A stretch of 64,000 nucleotides of DNA from Dyella solisilvae (GTDB taxonomy: Bacteria; Pseudomonadota; Gammaproteobacteria; Xanthomonadales; Rhodanobacteraceae): contig NZ_QQSY01000007.1 of the NCBI RefSeq assembly GCF_003351225.1, forward strand, positions 62,001 through 126,000. The letters are read 5' to 3'. Shown piece after piece: positions 22,425 through 31,159 of this stretch. The notes under the pieces are model-generated. The model made no database searches, had not been told where the DNA came from, and was given only the letters and a program-made list of their open reading frames with translations. Position numbers and translations under genes: made by a program. Each line of letters opens with the position of its first letter. Within the stretch, counting starts at the first letter, position 1.

Positions 22425-22919
22425 ATGAGCGCCGTACTGGACAGCCGCAACGCACTACTGCCGGGACGCTTCGGCTTCCTGATGGGGCTGTATGCGGAGA
22501 ACTACCACCGGCTGGTGCGGCTGTTTGCGCCGCAGGAACTGGCGCCGGGGTTCTACCTGTCCAGCGTGGACGACGGGCTCGATGTGCGGCTGCAGGTGCA
22601 GGAATGCCACCCGTATACGCTGGAGCTGGAGCTCACCTACAACTTCCTCGACGCGCATACCGGGCAGCCTTCGCCCTCCGCGCAATTGCGCATGTACACC
22701 GATGCGCACGTGGCCGAAGCCCTGCATTGCCATCCGGGCCGGCATCTGTGGCAGGTGCTTGGTCCGTTTCCGCCGGCGCACACCGTGCTCCAGCACCGCC
22801 TGCGCATGAACGGCTTCCTCTCGCGTTGGCTGGAATACCTGGGCGAGCAGGGGCATTCGAAGGGAACCCTGGAACGGTTGGAAGATCACCACTGGCCGGA
22901 CGAAACGTCGCCAATCTAG
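22425..22919 (+). CDS. DUF1249 (YqiB-like) protein
   Basis: A 164-residue cytoplasmic protein of unknown function. Seen: no signal or membrane segment; family-like segments ENYHRLVRLFAP, LQVQECHPYTLELELTY, LRMYTDAHVAEAL and a closing RLRMNGFLSRWLEYLGEQGH, which match the pattern of E. coli YqiB (MRMYHDA-type strand and NxFLxxWLxYCLxxGH end). E. coli yqiB lies with the cpdA/nudF genes; here the neighbour is ppsR, so context gives no clear role. Confidence 0.8.
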   Translation: MSAVLDSRNALLPGRFGFLMGLYAENYHRLVRLFAPQELAPGFYLSSVDDGLDVRLQVQECHPYTLELELTYNFLDAHTGQPSPSAQLRMYTDAHVAEALHCHPGRHLWQVLGPFPPAHTVLQHRLRMNGFLSRWLEYLGEQGHSKGTLERLEDHHWPDETSPI

Positions 22920-23049
22920 GAGGGTGCCCTGGGCGCGCGCCTCGCAGCGTTAATCGAACGCTTTTTGGCGGGTTGTCCTGAGGCAATGGAAGTCGCCCAT
23001 GGCGCGCATCCGTAGGGCAGGGCAAAGCGTGTGGTTTATTTCAGGCAAC

Positions 23050-23073
23050 AAAAAACCCGCCAATGGCGGGCTC
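23050..23073 (-). terminator. Terminator of the tRNA-Ala-Glu-Asp operon
   Basis: Read leftwards: AGCCCGCCATTGGCGGGTTTTTTG; stem CCCGCC/GGCGGG with loop ATT.. and a run of six T, 10 nt after tRNA-Asp. Confidence 0.88.
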
Positions 23074-23082
23074 TTCGTAAAG

Positions 23083-23159
23083 TGGCGGAGCGGACGGGAC
23101 TCGAACCCGCGACCTCCGGCGTGACAGGCCAGCATTCTAACCGACTGAACTACCGCTCC
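23083..23159 (-). tRNA. tRNA-Asp (anticodon GTC), copy 2
   Basis: 77 nt, identical to the copy at 10324-10400 including CCA. Last gene of a leftward three-tRNA operon. Confidence 0.98.
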
Positions 23160-23247
23160 ACATTTTTACTGCTTCCAACGCAACACCAACTCGACTTCAT
23201 CCATGACCACTCTCACTGCTACGCCGGAACCCGGTTTAGAGTTAGAG

Positions 23248-23323
23248 TGGCGTCCCCACGGGGATTCGAACCCCGGTCGCCACCGTGAAAGGGTGATGTC
23301 CTAGGCCTCTAGACGATGGGGAC
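23248..23323 (-). tRNA. tRNA-Glu (anticodon TTC)
   Basis: 76 nt: acceptor GTCCCCA/TGGGGAC-type pairing, anticodon loop CTTTCAC (TTC), T-loop GGTTCGAATCC, encoded CCA. Middle gene of the operon. Confidence 0.97.
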
Positions 23324-23334
23324 GTGTCTAAATT

Positions 23335-23410
23335 TGGTGGAGCCAGGCGGGATCGAACCGCCGACCTCCTGCATGCCATGCAGGCGCTCTCCCAGCTGAG
23401 CTATGGCCCC
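23335..23410 (-). tRNA. tRNA-Ala (anticodon GGC)
   Basis: 76 nt: acceptor GGGGCCA/TGGCTCC (one G-T pair), D-arm GCTCAGCTGGGAGAGC, anticodon loop ATGGCAT (GGC), T-loop GGTTCGATCCC, encoded CCA. First gene of the operon, 11 nt before tRNA-Glu. Confidence 0.97.
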
Positions 23411-23431
23411 GTGTGCCTCTGGAAGCCCGAA

Positions 23432-23460
23432 AGAATAGATAGGGATCGCGATTTCGTCAA
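23432..23460 (-). promoter_or_regulatory. Promoter of the tRNA-Ala-Glu-Asp operon
   Basis: Reading leftwards: -35 TTGACG (23455-23460), 17 nt, -10 TATTCT (23432-23437), then a GC-rich discriminator, 22 nt before tRNA-Ala. A strong, probably growth-rate-controlled promoter. Confidence 0.78.
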
Positions 23461-23651
23461 GCGTTCGACGTGAAATTCTTTCAATTATTTTTCACGCGCA
23501 AATCACATCAGGCGTTTACATCGCATCGGAGTTCGCGTGGCGCTGCACGCGAAGAGCCTTTCGCGGCGAGTGCGTGCACATAACGCCCATCGGGGCTGTG
23601 CATCGGTTGATCGATTGCTAGTCTTGACCGACGTCCCATCGGAATCCGTCG

Positions 23652-25421
23652 ATGCACGATCTGCATTTCATCCAGGACCTCGCGACCGTCATGTTGATCG
23701 CGGGCCTGACGACGGTGATCTTCCAGCGGCTTCGTCAGCCGGTCGTGCTTGGATACATCATCGCCGGCGTGCTGGTCGGGCCGTTTACGTTTCCGGTGGT
23801 GTTCATCCACGACGAGCAGACGATCCGCACCCTCTCCGAGCTCGGCATGATCCTGCTGCTGTTCGCGCTGGGTCTGGAATTCAGTCTCAAGAAACTGCGC
23901 GAAGTCGGCGGCGCCGCGCTGGTGGCGGCGACCTGCGAAATTGTGTTGATGCTGTGGCTGGGATACGAGATCGGCCGCCTTTTCAACTGGAAGCCGATGG
24001 ATGCGTTGTTCCTGGGCGCCATGCTGTCGATGTCCTCGACCACGATCATCATGAAGGCGCTGGACGACCTCGACCTCAAGCGCGAGCGCTTTGCCCAGCT
24101 GATGTTCGGCATCCTGATCGTGGAAGACGTGCTGGCGATCGTGTTGATGGCGCTGCTGACCGGCATCGCCAGCACCGGCGGACTGGCGGCTGGCGAAGCC
24201 GTGAGCGCGATCGGGCGACTCACGCTTTTCATGGCGGTGTCGCTGGTGGTCGGTCTGCTGCTGGTCCCGCGCGTCGTCGACTACATCGCGGCCGTGGCGC
24301 GGGACGACGTGCTGCTGGTGGCGGTGCTGGGCCTGTGCTTCGGTTTCTGCCTGCTCGTGACCGAGATGGGTTACAGCGTGGCGCTGGGCGCCTTCATGAT
24401 CGGCTTGATCGTGGGCGAGTCGCAGCATGTAGAGCGCGTCGAGCGGATCGTCGGGCCGGTACGCGACGTGTTCAGCGCGGTGTTCTTCGTGGCGATCGGC
24501 ATGCTGATCGATCCGGCCACGCTGCTGCAGTACTGGGAACCGATCCTGCTGGTCACCACGGTGGTGGTGTTTGGCAAGGTGATCACCTGCAGCTTCGGCA
24601 CCTTCGTGGCTGGCAACGATGCGCGCACTTCGCTGCGGGTTGGCCTGGGCCTGGCGCAGATCGGCGAGTTCTCCTTCGTGATCGCCTCATTGGGCCTCAC
24701 GCTCAAGGTGACCAGTGATTTCCTCTATCCGGTTGCGGTGGCGGTGTCCGCGATCACGACCTTCCTCACCCCATACCTCATCCGCGCTTCGGATCCTCTG
24801 GCGACGGCGCTGGGGCGGCGCCTGCCGCAAGGCGTGTCGAGCTTGTTCGCCGCCTATACCGACTGGATGGGCAACCTCAGCCTGAGCGGGCAGGGCGCGA
24901 TGGTCGCCAAGATGATCCGGCGCCTCGTATGGCATGTGATCATCAACATGATGCTGGTGGTCGCCGCGTTCCTGATCATGTCGTTCCTGTATCGCCGCGG
25001 CTTCTTCCACTGGGATTTCCTGGCCGACCGGCCGCAGGTGAAGCGCAGCCTGGCGTGGTCGATCGCTGCCCTCGTCTCCTTGCCGATGATCGTGGCGGCG
25101 TATCGAAAAGCGACGGCGCTCGGCATGTTGCTGGCCGAGCTGAGCATCCCCGAGCGCATCGGCGGCGCCTACAACATGCGCATACGCGGAGTGCTGGCGC
25201 GGTTCATTCCGCTGGCCGCGATGTGGGTGCTTGGTCTGCTGGTGGCGGCGCTGGCGTCCACCATCTTGCCGCCGCGCGAAGTGGCGGTGGTGCTGGTGCT
25301 GGTGCTGTTGCTGCTGGCCTGGCTGCTTTGGCGCGGGCTGGTGCAGGTGCATGCGCGCTTGCAGGCGGCCTTGCGTGACACGCTCGACAAACCGGGGCGC
25401 TCCGGCGACGGACACGCATAG
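23652..25421 (+). CDS. CPA2-family cation/proton antiporter without a TrkA-N domain
   Basis: Inner-membrane monovalent cation/H+ antiporter related to KefB/KefC/YbaL. 589 residues. Seen: about 12 membrane segments in residues 1-390 with family signatures (RQPVVLGYIIAGVLVGP; LLLFALGLEFSL; SSTTIIMKAL; LGAFMIGLIVGES; GLAQIGEFSFV). Unlike Kef proteins the C-terminal part has no Rossmann RCK/TrkA-N domain; it carries about four more hydrophobic segments (VVLVLVLLLLAWLLW near the end). So nucleotide or glutathione gating of the Kef type is not expected. Monocistronic; ion specificity cannot be told from sequence. Confidence 0.87.
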   Translation: MHDLHFIQDLATVMLIAGLTTVIFQRLRQPVVLGYIIAGVLVGPFTFPVVFIHDEQTIRTLSELGMILLLFALGLEFSLKKLREVGGAALVAATCEIVLMLWLGYEIGRLFNWKPMDALFLGAMLSMSSTTIIMKALDDLDLKRERFAQLMFGILIVEDVLAIVLMALLTGIASTGGLAAGEAVSAIGRLTLFMAVSLVVGLLLVPRVVDYIAAVARDDVLLVAVLGLCFGFCLLVTEMGYSVALGAFMIGLIVGESQHVERVERIVGPVRDVFSAVFFVAIGMLIDPATLLQYWEPILLVTTVVVFGKVITCSFGTFVAGNDARTSLRVGLGLAQIGEFSFVIASLGLTLKVTSDFLYPVAVAVSAITTFLTPYLIRASDPLATALGRRLPQGVSSLFAAYTDWMGNLSLSGQGAMVAKMIRRLVWHVIINMMLVVAAFLIMSFLYRRGFFHWDFLADRPQVKRSLAWSIAALVSLPMIVAAYRKATALGMLLAELSIPERIGGAYNMRIRGVLARFIPLAAMWVLGLLVAALASTILPPREVAVVLVLVLLLLAWLLWRGLVQVHARLQAALRDTLDKPGRSGDGHA

Positions 25422-25504
25422 GCGACTGACCCGAAACGGGGGCCGGAGGGGTTCGTCGGCGAATGTGCAGAAATCGTAAAAAACCGCGCCGTTGAGCCGT
25501 TTCG

Positions 25505-25533
25505 TGAACTTTTAATCACGACCGACAGTCATA
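25505..25533 (+). promoter_or_regulatory. Candidate sigma-E promoter of the FKBP gene
   Basis: TGAACTT (25505-25511), 17 nt, TCATA (25529-25533), resembling the sigma-E consensus GGAACTT/TCTGA. Leader about 105 nt. E. coli fkpA is a known sigma-E gene, which makes the match of interest, but the -10 is weak. Confidence 0.3.
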
Positions 25534-25644
25534 GGACCCGCATCGTTGCCAAGACTCAACAAGCACCGCACAATGCGGGGCCTGCCTCCATCGGGGGGGC
25601 GTAGTCCGGTAGCGCCGGCATATCCAAATACGAGGGAGTTTCAA

Positions 25645-26415
25645 ATGAAGCAATTTCTGCGTCCCACGCTGACGGCGGCCGCGCTCGCTGTTGCCCTGGG
25701 CATGACCGCTGGCGTGCACGCACAGGCTGCGAAGGCTGCCGCCCCTGCCACCGCTGCGCCGGCCGTCGACAAGACCAAGGCCAGCTACGTGGTTGGTTGG
25801 GATCTGGCCAGCTCGCTGCCGCCGCTCGTCCGCGAAGAAGTGGATCCGGCGACCGTCGCCCGCGCCCTGCAGTCGGCGCTGTCGGGCCAGAAGCCGACCA
25901 TGAGCGAAGCCGAAGCCAAGCAGGTGCGTGACGCCTTCGTGGCGAACCTGCAGGCCAAGGCCAAGGCCGAATACACCCAGGTCGCGACCAAGAACAAGAC
26001 CGACGGCGAGGCCTTCCTGGCCAAGAACAAGGCCGCTGCGGGCGTGAAGACCACCGCTTCGGGCCTGCAGTACCAGGTGATCACCCCGGGTACCGGCGCC
26101 CGCCCGGGTCCGAGCGACACGGTGCAGGTCAGCTACGTTGGCAGCTTTGTCGACGGTCAGGTGTTCGACGACTCGTCCAAGCACGAGGGTGGTGGTCCGG
26201 CCTCGATCCCGCTCGCTGGCGTGATCCCGGGCTTCCGTGAAGGCATGCAGCTGATGCAGGTCGGCGGCCACTACAAGTTCTTCATCCCGGCGAACATCGC
26301 CTACGGTGCTCAGCCGCAGAACGGCTTCCCGCCGAACGCGACGATCATCTTCGACGTCAACCTGGTCAAGACTGGTCCGACCCAGGGCGGCGAGCAGCCG
26401 GGCGGCGCGAAGTAA
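25645..26415 (+). CDS. Exported FKBP-type peptidyl-prolyl isomerase (FkpA/Mip-like)
   Basis: Periplasmic or surface isomerase and chaperone for exported proteins. 256 residues. Seen: Sec signal peptide ending around GVHAQA (residues 1-27), an FKBP N-terminal dimerisation domain (about 45-140; KASYVVGWDLASSLPP), then an FKBP domain (about 150-245; GLQYQVITPGTG, VSYVGSFVDGQVFDDS, VIPGFREGMQLMQVGGHYKFFIP, AYGAQPQNG). The ATG at 25645 has GAGGGAG 7 nt upstream. A terminator follows; monocistronic. Belongs with MucD and PpiD among envelope folding factors. Confidence 0.92.
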   Translation: MKQFLRPTLTAAALAVALGMTAGVHAQAAKAAAPATAAPAVDKTKASYVVGWDLASSLPPLVREEVDPATVARALQSALSGQKPTMSEAEAKQVRDAFVANLQAKAKAEYTQVATKNKTDGEAFLAKNKAAAGVKTTASGLQYQVITPGTGARPGPSDTVQVSYVGSFVDGQVFDDSSKHEGGGPASIPLAGVIPGFREGMQLMQVGGHYKFFIPANIAYGAQPQNGFPPNATIIFDVNLVKTGPTQGGEQPGGAK

Positions 26416-26444
26416 TCGCTAGCCGGTTGCAACGGCTCTTCCCG

Positions 26445-26480
26445 ACGGGGCGCGAAGCAATTCGCGCCCCGTTTTCTTTT
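26445..26480 (+). terminator. Terminator after the FKBP gene
   Basis: ACGGGGCGCGAA, loop GCAA, TTCGCGCCCCGT, then TTTCTTTT: perfect 12-bp stem. Confidence 0.93.
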
Positions 26481-26525
26481 CATTGCGACAGGCTGACGCT
26501 CACCGGTCTGCTTGAACGGACAGCC

Positions 26526-26534
26526 TGCTAGAAT
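26526..26534 (+). promoter_or_regulatory. Extended -10 promoter of ugd
   Basis: TGCTAGAAT (26526-26534) is an extended -10 element; no good -35 lies upstream. Predicted leader about 25 nt. Confidence 0.45.
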
Positions 26535-26566
26535 CGCGGGTCTTGCTTCCGGGAGTTCTTGCGACA

Positions 26567-27904
26567 ATGAAGGTCACGATTTTCGGCACCGGTTACGTAG
26601 GTCTGGTTACCGGCGCCTGCCTGGCGGAGATGGGCAACCATGTGGTCTGCGTCGACATCGACGCGGGTAAAGTGGCGCGCCTCAAGCAGGGTGAGATCCC
26701 CATCTTCGAGCCGGGCCTGGAGCCCATCGTCAAGCGCAATCACGAAAGCGGCCAACTGGACTTCACCACGGACGCGGCGCTGGGCATCTCGCATGGCCAG
26801 GTGGTCTTCATCGCGGTGGGCACGCCGCCCGACGAGGACGGCAGCGCCGATCTCAAGTACGTGCTCAGTGTGGCGCGCACGATCGGCCAGCACGTGGACC
26901 GTTACACCGTGGTCGTCAACAAGTCGACCGTGCCGGTGGGCACCGCCGATCGCGTGCGCGAGGCGATTGCCGATGAGCTGGCCAAACGTGGCGCGTCGGT
27001 GGAGTTTGACGTCGTCTCCAATCCGGAATTCCTCAAGGAAGGCGACGCGGTGGAAGATTGCCTGCGTCCCGACCGCATCGTCATCGGCAGCTCGAGCGAG
27101 CGCGCAGTTGCCGTGCTGCGCAAGCTGTACGCGCCGTTCAACCGCAACCATGAGCGCACCGTGGTGATGGACGAGCGTTCGGCTGAGCTGACCAAGTACG
27201 CCGCGAACGCGATGCTGGCCACCAAGATCAGCTTCATGAACGAGATCGCCAACATCGCCGAGCGCGTGGGCGCGGACGTGGAATTGGTGCGCCAGGGTAT
27301 CGGTTCGGATCCGCGCATCGGCTACCACTTCATCTATCCGGGCGCCGGCTACGGTGGTTCGTGCTTCCCGAAGGACGTGCAGGCGCTCGAGCGCACCGCG
27401 CGCAGCGTCGGCTACGACGCGCGCCTGCTGGGCGCCGTGGAAGCGGTCAACCACGACCAGAAGACCAAGCTGTTCGACCTGATCGCACGCCACTTCGACG
27501 GCCAATTGGCCGGCAAGACCATCGCGCTGTGGGGCCTGGCGTTCAAGCCGAACACCGACGACATGCGCGAGGCGTCCAGTCGCAATCTGATGGAGGCGTT
27601 GTGGAAGGCCGGCGCCAAGGTGCGCGCCTATGACCCGGAGGCGCGCACGGAGACGCACCGCATCTACGGCGACCGCGACGACCTGGTGCTGTGCAGCGGC
27701 GGCTATCAGGCCCTCGAGGGCGCCGATGTGCTGGCGATCGTGACCGAGTGGAAGGCCTTCCGCAGCCCGGACTTCAACCGCATCCGCGGCATGCTGGCGG
27801 AACCGGCGATCTTCGACGGCCGCAATCTGTATGATCCGAGCGCGGTCGAGGAAGCGGGCCTGGCTTATTACGGCATCGGCCGTGGCCGCAGCCTGAGGCG
27901 TTGA
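26567..27904 (+). CDS. ugd: UDP-glucose 6-dehydrogenase
   Basis: Oxidises UDP-glucose to UDP-glucuronate with two NAD+, feeding polysaccharide and lipid A sugar pathways. 445 residues. Seen: N-terminal NAD-binding [26 protein letters not shown], substrate loop NPEFLKEG, catalytic cysteine C266 in [11 protein letters not shown], and the C-terminal domain motif [14 protein letters not shown]. The ATG at 26567 gives [12 protein letters not shown], the usual start. slyX begins 2 nt after its stop, so the two are coupled. No exopolysaccharide cluster is adjacent. Confidence 0.95.
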   Translation: MKVTIFGTGYVGLVTGACLAEMGNHVVCVDIDAGKVARLKQGEIPIFEPGLEPIVKRNHESGQLDFTTDAALGISHGQVVFIAVGTPPDEDGSADLKYVLSVARTIGQHVDRYTVVVNKSTVPVGTADRVREAIADELAKRGASVEFDVVSNPEFLKEGDAVEDCLRPDRIVIGSSSERAVAVLRKLYAPFNRNHERTVVMDERSAELTKYAANAMLATKISFMNEIANIAERVGADVELVRQGIGSDPRIGYHFIYPGAGYGGSCFPKDVQALERTARSVGYDARLLGAVEAVNHDQKTKLFDLIARHFDGQLAGKTIALWGLAFKPNTDDMREASSRNLMEALWKAGAKVRAYDPEARTETHRIYGDRDDLVLCSGGYQALEGADVLAIVTEWKAFRSPDFNRIRGMLAEPAIFDGRNLYDPSAVEEAGLAYYGIGRGRSLRR

Positions 27905-27906
27905 GC

Positions 27907-28125
27907 ATGGCTGATGATTCGCTGCTGCAGCGGCTGACCGAGCTTGAGGTACGCCTGACCTTCATCGACGATACCGTCAATGAGCTGGCCTCGGCGGACG
28001 CCGAGCTGTCCATGCGCATTGCGGCGCTGGAGGAGGTGATCCGCGGCCTGCGCAGCGAATTGTCGTCGCTGCGGTCCGCGCAAGGTCACGATCCGCACAG
28101 CGAGCCGCCGCCGCCGCACTATTGA
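27907..28125 (+). CDS. slyX: SlyX-family small coiled-coil protein
   Basis: 72 residues, function unknown. Seen: heptad pattern through residues 5-60 (LLQRLTELEVRLTFIDDTV; LSMRIAALEEVIRGLRSEL) and the family C-terminal tail PPPPHY. The ATG at 27907 lies 2 nt after the ugd stop. Its operon with ugd and the following DUF2058 gene is of unknown meaning. Confidence 0.88.
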   Translation: MADDSLLQRLTELEVRLTFIDDTVNELASADAELSMRIAALEEVIRGLRSELSSLRSAQGHDPHSEPPPPHY

Positions 28126-28169
28126 TCGCATCATCTTCAGTACACGCACCACGCAAGCGAGTTTCGATC

Positions 28170-28775
28170 ATGGCCGATTCCCTGCGCGATCAGCTGCTCA
28201 AGAGCGGCATCGTCCAACAAGTCCGCGAAGAAAAGCGTTCCGCGACGCCCCAGGGCGGCAAGCCGTCCAAGGGGGGCCGTCCGCCATTCCAGCAGCACGG
28301 CGGCAAGCCCAAGCCTTCGCCGCACAAGCCGCAGGGCAAGCCGTCGCGCGGCGGCACCCAGGAAGACATCGACCTGGCCAAGGCGTACGCGATCCGTGCG
28401 CAGGCCGAGGCGAACGAACGCAAGCGCGCCGAGCAGGCCGCCGCGGAAGAGGCGCGCGTGCGCCGCGAGCGTAAGCTGAAGATCCAGCAGTTGCTCGAAG
28501 GCAAGGTGCTCAACAAGGCGACCGAGGTCGACCAGGTGCGCCACTTCGAATACGGCGGCAAGATCCGTCGCGTGCACGTCGACGCCGAGCAGATGGCTGC
28601 GCTCAATCGCGGCGAACTCGGGGTGGTGCAACAGCAGGGGCGCTATTTGTTGGTCACGCGCGAAATCGCCGATCAGGTGCGCGCGATCGACCCGCACCAG
28701 CTCGCCTTGCTGGTCGAGCCTGGCAATGAAGCGGGCGTTGGCGAAGACGGTGTGCCCGACGACCTGGTGTGGTGA
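28170..28775 (+). CDS. DUF2058 (YaiL-like) basic protein
   Basis: 201 residues, role unknown; the E. coli relative YaiL is described as nucleoprotein- or polysome-associated in annotation. Seen: start MADSLRDQLLKSGIV, a long lysine/proline/glycine-rich low-complexity stretch (about 25-62), a charged helix (about 68-110; ERKRAEQAAAEEARVRRERK), then a small folded C-terminal region (VDQVRHFEYGGKIRRVHV). The ATG at 28170 matches the family start. Probably co-transcribed with ugd-slyX, 44 nt downstream. Confidence 0.82.
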   Translation: MADSLRDQLLKSGIVQQVREEKRSATPQGGKPSKGGRPPFQQHGGKPKPSPHKPQGKPSRGGTQEDIDLAKAYAIRAQAEANERKRAEQAAAEEARVRRERKLKIQQLLEGKVLNKATEVDQVRHFEYGGKIRRVHVDAEQMAALNRGELGVVQQQGRYLLVTREIADQVRAIDPHQLALLVEPGNEAGVGEDGVPDDLVW

Positions 28776-28802
28776 GCGCGCCGACACGCATCACGTCAGC
28801 CA

Positions 28803-28836
28803 CAAAAAAACCCCCGGCCTAGGCCGGGCGTTTTGC
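28803..28836. terminator. Bidirectional terminator between convergent genes
   Basis: CCCGGCCTAGGCCGGG (28813-28828) flanked by a run of seven A on the left and GCGTTTTGC on the right. It can stop the ugd operon rightwards and the FadB-like gene leftwards, the latter with the better T-run. Confidence 0.85.
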
Positions 28837-28855
28837 TTGGCGCCGCCCCTGTCGA

Positions 28856-30955
28856 TCAGGCTACGGCGTCTTCAGCCTGCACGGTGGCGGCGGACAACTC
28901 GAAGCCGGATTGGGTCAGCGTGGGCAGATCCCAGCCATTCTTGGGCGAGAAGCGCTCGCCATAGCGCTGGGCAAGGTGTTCGAGCTTGCCCTTGACCACC
29001 GTGGGACCTTCGGTGCGCACGTACTGGATCGGGCCGCCGCGGAATGGCGCGAAGCCGGTACCGAAAATCACGCCAGCGTCGAGCAGGTCGGCGTCGTCCA
29101 CCACGCCATCGGCCAGGCAGGCCACCGCTTCGTTGACCATCGGCAGGATCATGCGGTCCTGCAGGTCGGCTGGCGCCACGTAGTCCGGATCCACCTCGGG
29201 CTTCTGCGGCTTGCCGTCCTGCCACACGTAGATGCCCTGGCCATCTTTCTTGCCGCGCTTGCCAGCGGCCAGCTTGTCCTCCAGGCCCGGCGGCAGTTCC
29301 AGGCCCAGGAACGGCGCCAATTCCTTGCCCGCAGAGGCGCACACGTCCAGGCCAACCGTGTCGGCCAGTTCGATCGGCCCCATCGGCATGCCGAACTTCT
29401 TGGCCTCCTTGTCCAGCACCGGGCCGGGCACGCCCTCGCTGTACAGGCGCATCGCTTCCAGCAGATAGGGCATCAGGATGCGGTTGACCAGGAAACCCGG
29501 CGTGCCCTTGACGGCCACAGGCAACTTGCCGAGCGCCTTGCAGAAGGCGAGGGCGCGCTTCTCCACGGCCGGGTCCAGCTGGTCGTGGCGCACCACCTCG
29601 ACCAGCGGCATCTGCGCCACAGGGTTGAAGAAGTGCAGGCCGAGGAAGCGCTGCGGCGCCTTGAGGCCCACGCGCAGTTCGTCCATCGGAATGGTCGAGG
29701 TGTTGGTGGCCAGCAGCTCGTTGGACTGGAACTGCGGCTCGATGGCTGCGTACAGGGCCTTCTTCGCCTCGGTGTTTTCGAAGATCGCTTCGATGGCGAG
29801 GTCGGCTTGGGCTACGCCCTTGCCGTCGACATCGGCGCGCAGGCGGCGAGCGGTGGCTTCGATCTTGTCCGCCGTCTTGAGCTTCTTTTCATAGAGCTGA
29901 CGGGCGCGATCCAGCGCTGGCTGGATGAGCTTCATCTCGCGGTCCTGCAGGGTGACCTCGAATCCCTTGAGGGCAGCCCACGCCGCGATGTCGCCGCCCA
30001 TCACGCCGGCGCCGACCACGTGCACGTGCTTGATGCCGTGATCGATGCCGCCACCCTGGCCCTTCAGGCGTTCCTGCAGGAAAAAGATGCGGATCAGATT
30101 CTGCGCCGTCGACGTCCCGGCCAGCTTGGCCACTGAACGCGCCTCCAGCTTCAGGCGCTGCTGGATGCTGGAGCCGCCGCGCTTCCACACGTCGATCAGC
30201 GCGAACGGAGCGGGATAATGCTCTTTGCGCACCTTGGCGGCAGTCTGCTTGATCACCATCGGCGCCAGGATCTGGCGGGCCAGCCATGTATTGGTGGCCC
30301 AGGCCTTGGCGCGCAGTGCGAAGCGGCGGGCGTGCGGTCGACGCAGCAAGGCGCGGGCCTCGGCAAGCAGCTCGGCCGGCGGGGCGACCCGGTCGATCAC
30401 ACCCAGGGCCAGGGCGCGCCTGGCCGACAGCGCCTTGCCGGTGAGCATGACTGGCAAGGCGTCAGTGGCGCCAATGAGTCGCGGCAGGCGGGCGCTGCCG
30501 CCCCAGCCTGGATGGATGCCCAACATCACTTCGGGCAGCCCGATGCGGGTCTTGTCGTCGTCCGCGGCGATGCGCTGGTGGCAGGCAAGGATCAGTTCGG
30601 TACCACCCCCCATGCAGGCGCCATGCACGGCGGCCACGGTCGGGCAGGGCAGGCGGGCCAGCGATTCAAACACGCGCTGGCCGTTCTCGATGTTTTCCAG
30701 CACCGTGCCGTGCTGGGCGTAGGAGACGAACTCCTTGATGTCGGCGCCCACGGCGAAACCAAACGGCTTGGCCGAATGGATCAGTACGCCGGCCGGTTTC
30801 TCGATCGCCAGCCGTTCGACGATCTGGCCGAGCTCGTCCAGGACCTCGCGGGAGAACGCATTGACGCTGCTGCCGGCGCGATCGAGGGACAGGGTGACAA
30901 TGCCACTGTCATCCAGGCTCGTCTTCCAATGATTGAAGCGCAATCCTTCGAACAT
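28856..30955 (-). CDS. Fatty-acid oxidation multifunctional enzyme (enoyl-CoA hydratase / 3-hydroxyacyl-CoA dehydrogenase)
   Basis: FadB/FadJ-type alpha subunit performing the hydratase and dehydrogenase steps of beta-oxidation. 699 residues. Seen: N-terminal crotonase domain (AVHGACMGGGTELILACH oxyanion region; GLPEVMLGIHPGWGG), then NAD-binding VVGAGVMGGDIAAWAA, EAIFENTEAKK, and the dehydrogenase core NTSTIPMDEL, GLHFFNPVAQMPLVEVV and NRILMPYLLEA. ATG 30955 (MFEGLRFNHW) is chosen; ATG 30991 is possible and neither has a clear ribosome site. No thiolase gene is adjacent, so the partner subunit must lie elsewhere. Symbol left open because FadB and FadJ types cannot be separated safely here. 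Confidence 0.9.
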   Translation of the reverse strand: MFEGLRFNHWKTSLDDSGIVTLSLDRAGSSVNAFSREVLDELGQIVERLAIEKPAGVLIHSAKPFGFAVGADIKEFVSYAQHGTVLENIENGQRVFESLARLPCPTVAAVHGACMGGGTELILACHQRIAADDDKTRIGLPEVMLGIHPGWGGSARLPRLIGATDALPVMLTGKALSARRALALGVIDRVAPPAELLAEARALLRRPHARRFALRAKAWATNTWLARQILAPMVIKQTAAKVRKEHYPAPFALIDVWKRGGSSIQQRLKLEARSVAKLAGTSTAQNLIRIFFLQERLKGQGGGIDHGIKHVHVVGAGVMGGDIAAWAALKGFEVTLQDREMKLIQPALDRARQLYEKKLKTADKIEATARRLRADVDGKGVAQADLAIEAIFENTEAKKALYAAIEPQFQSNELLATNTSTIPMDELRVGLKAPQRFLGLHFFNPVAQMPLVEVVRHDQLDPAVEKRALAFCKALGKLPVAVKGTPGFLVNRILMPYLLEAMRLYSEGVPGPVLDKEAKKFGMPMGPIELADTVGLDVCASAGKELAPFLGLELPPGLEDKLAAGKRGKKDGQGIYVWQDGKPQKPEVDPDYVAPADLQDRMILPMVNEAVACLADGVVDDADLLDAGVIFGTGFAPFRGGPIQYVRTEGPTVVKGKLEHLAQRYGERFSPKNGWDLPTLTQSGFELSAATVQAEDAVA

Positions 30956-31159
30956 GGGGGCGTAGAGAATGGCCGGGAAGCTTCGCACCATACCTTCCCG
31001 CAGGGAGGATTGCGAGACAGCCCACCCGGGAGGGCGCCTTGATGAAGGTCACGTAAACATGCGAGCTGTGCACTGCCGCATAAAACGCTGACGCAAATCA
31101 AGGGAGGCTTGCCAACAATGCCTATGCGAACGCCGACAGACCACGTAATTTACGCCTGA

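Noticed and set aside
23031-23288. Open frame encoding ERTGLEPATSGVTGQ and SPRGFEPRS-type peptides
   Set aside because: Antisense translation of tRNA-Asp and tRNA-Glu.
26495-26534. Full sigma-70 promoter for ugd using TTGAAC as -35
   Set aside because: TTGAAC lies only 11 nt from the -10; only the extended -10 is kept.
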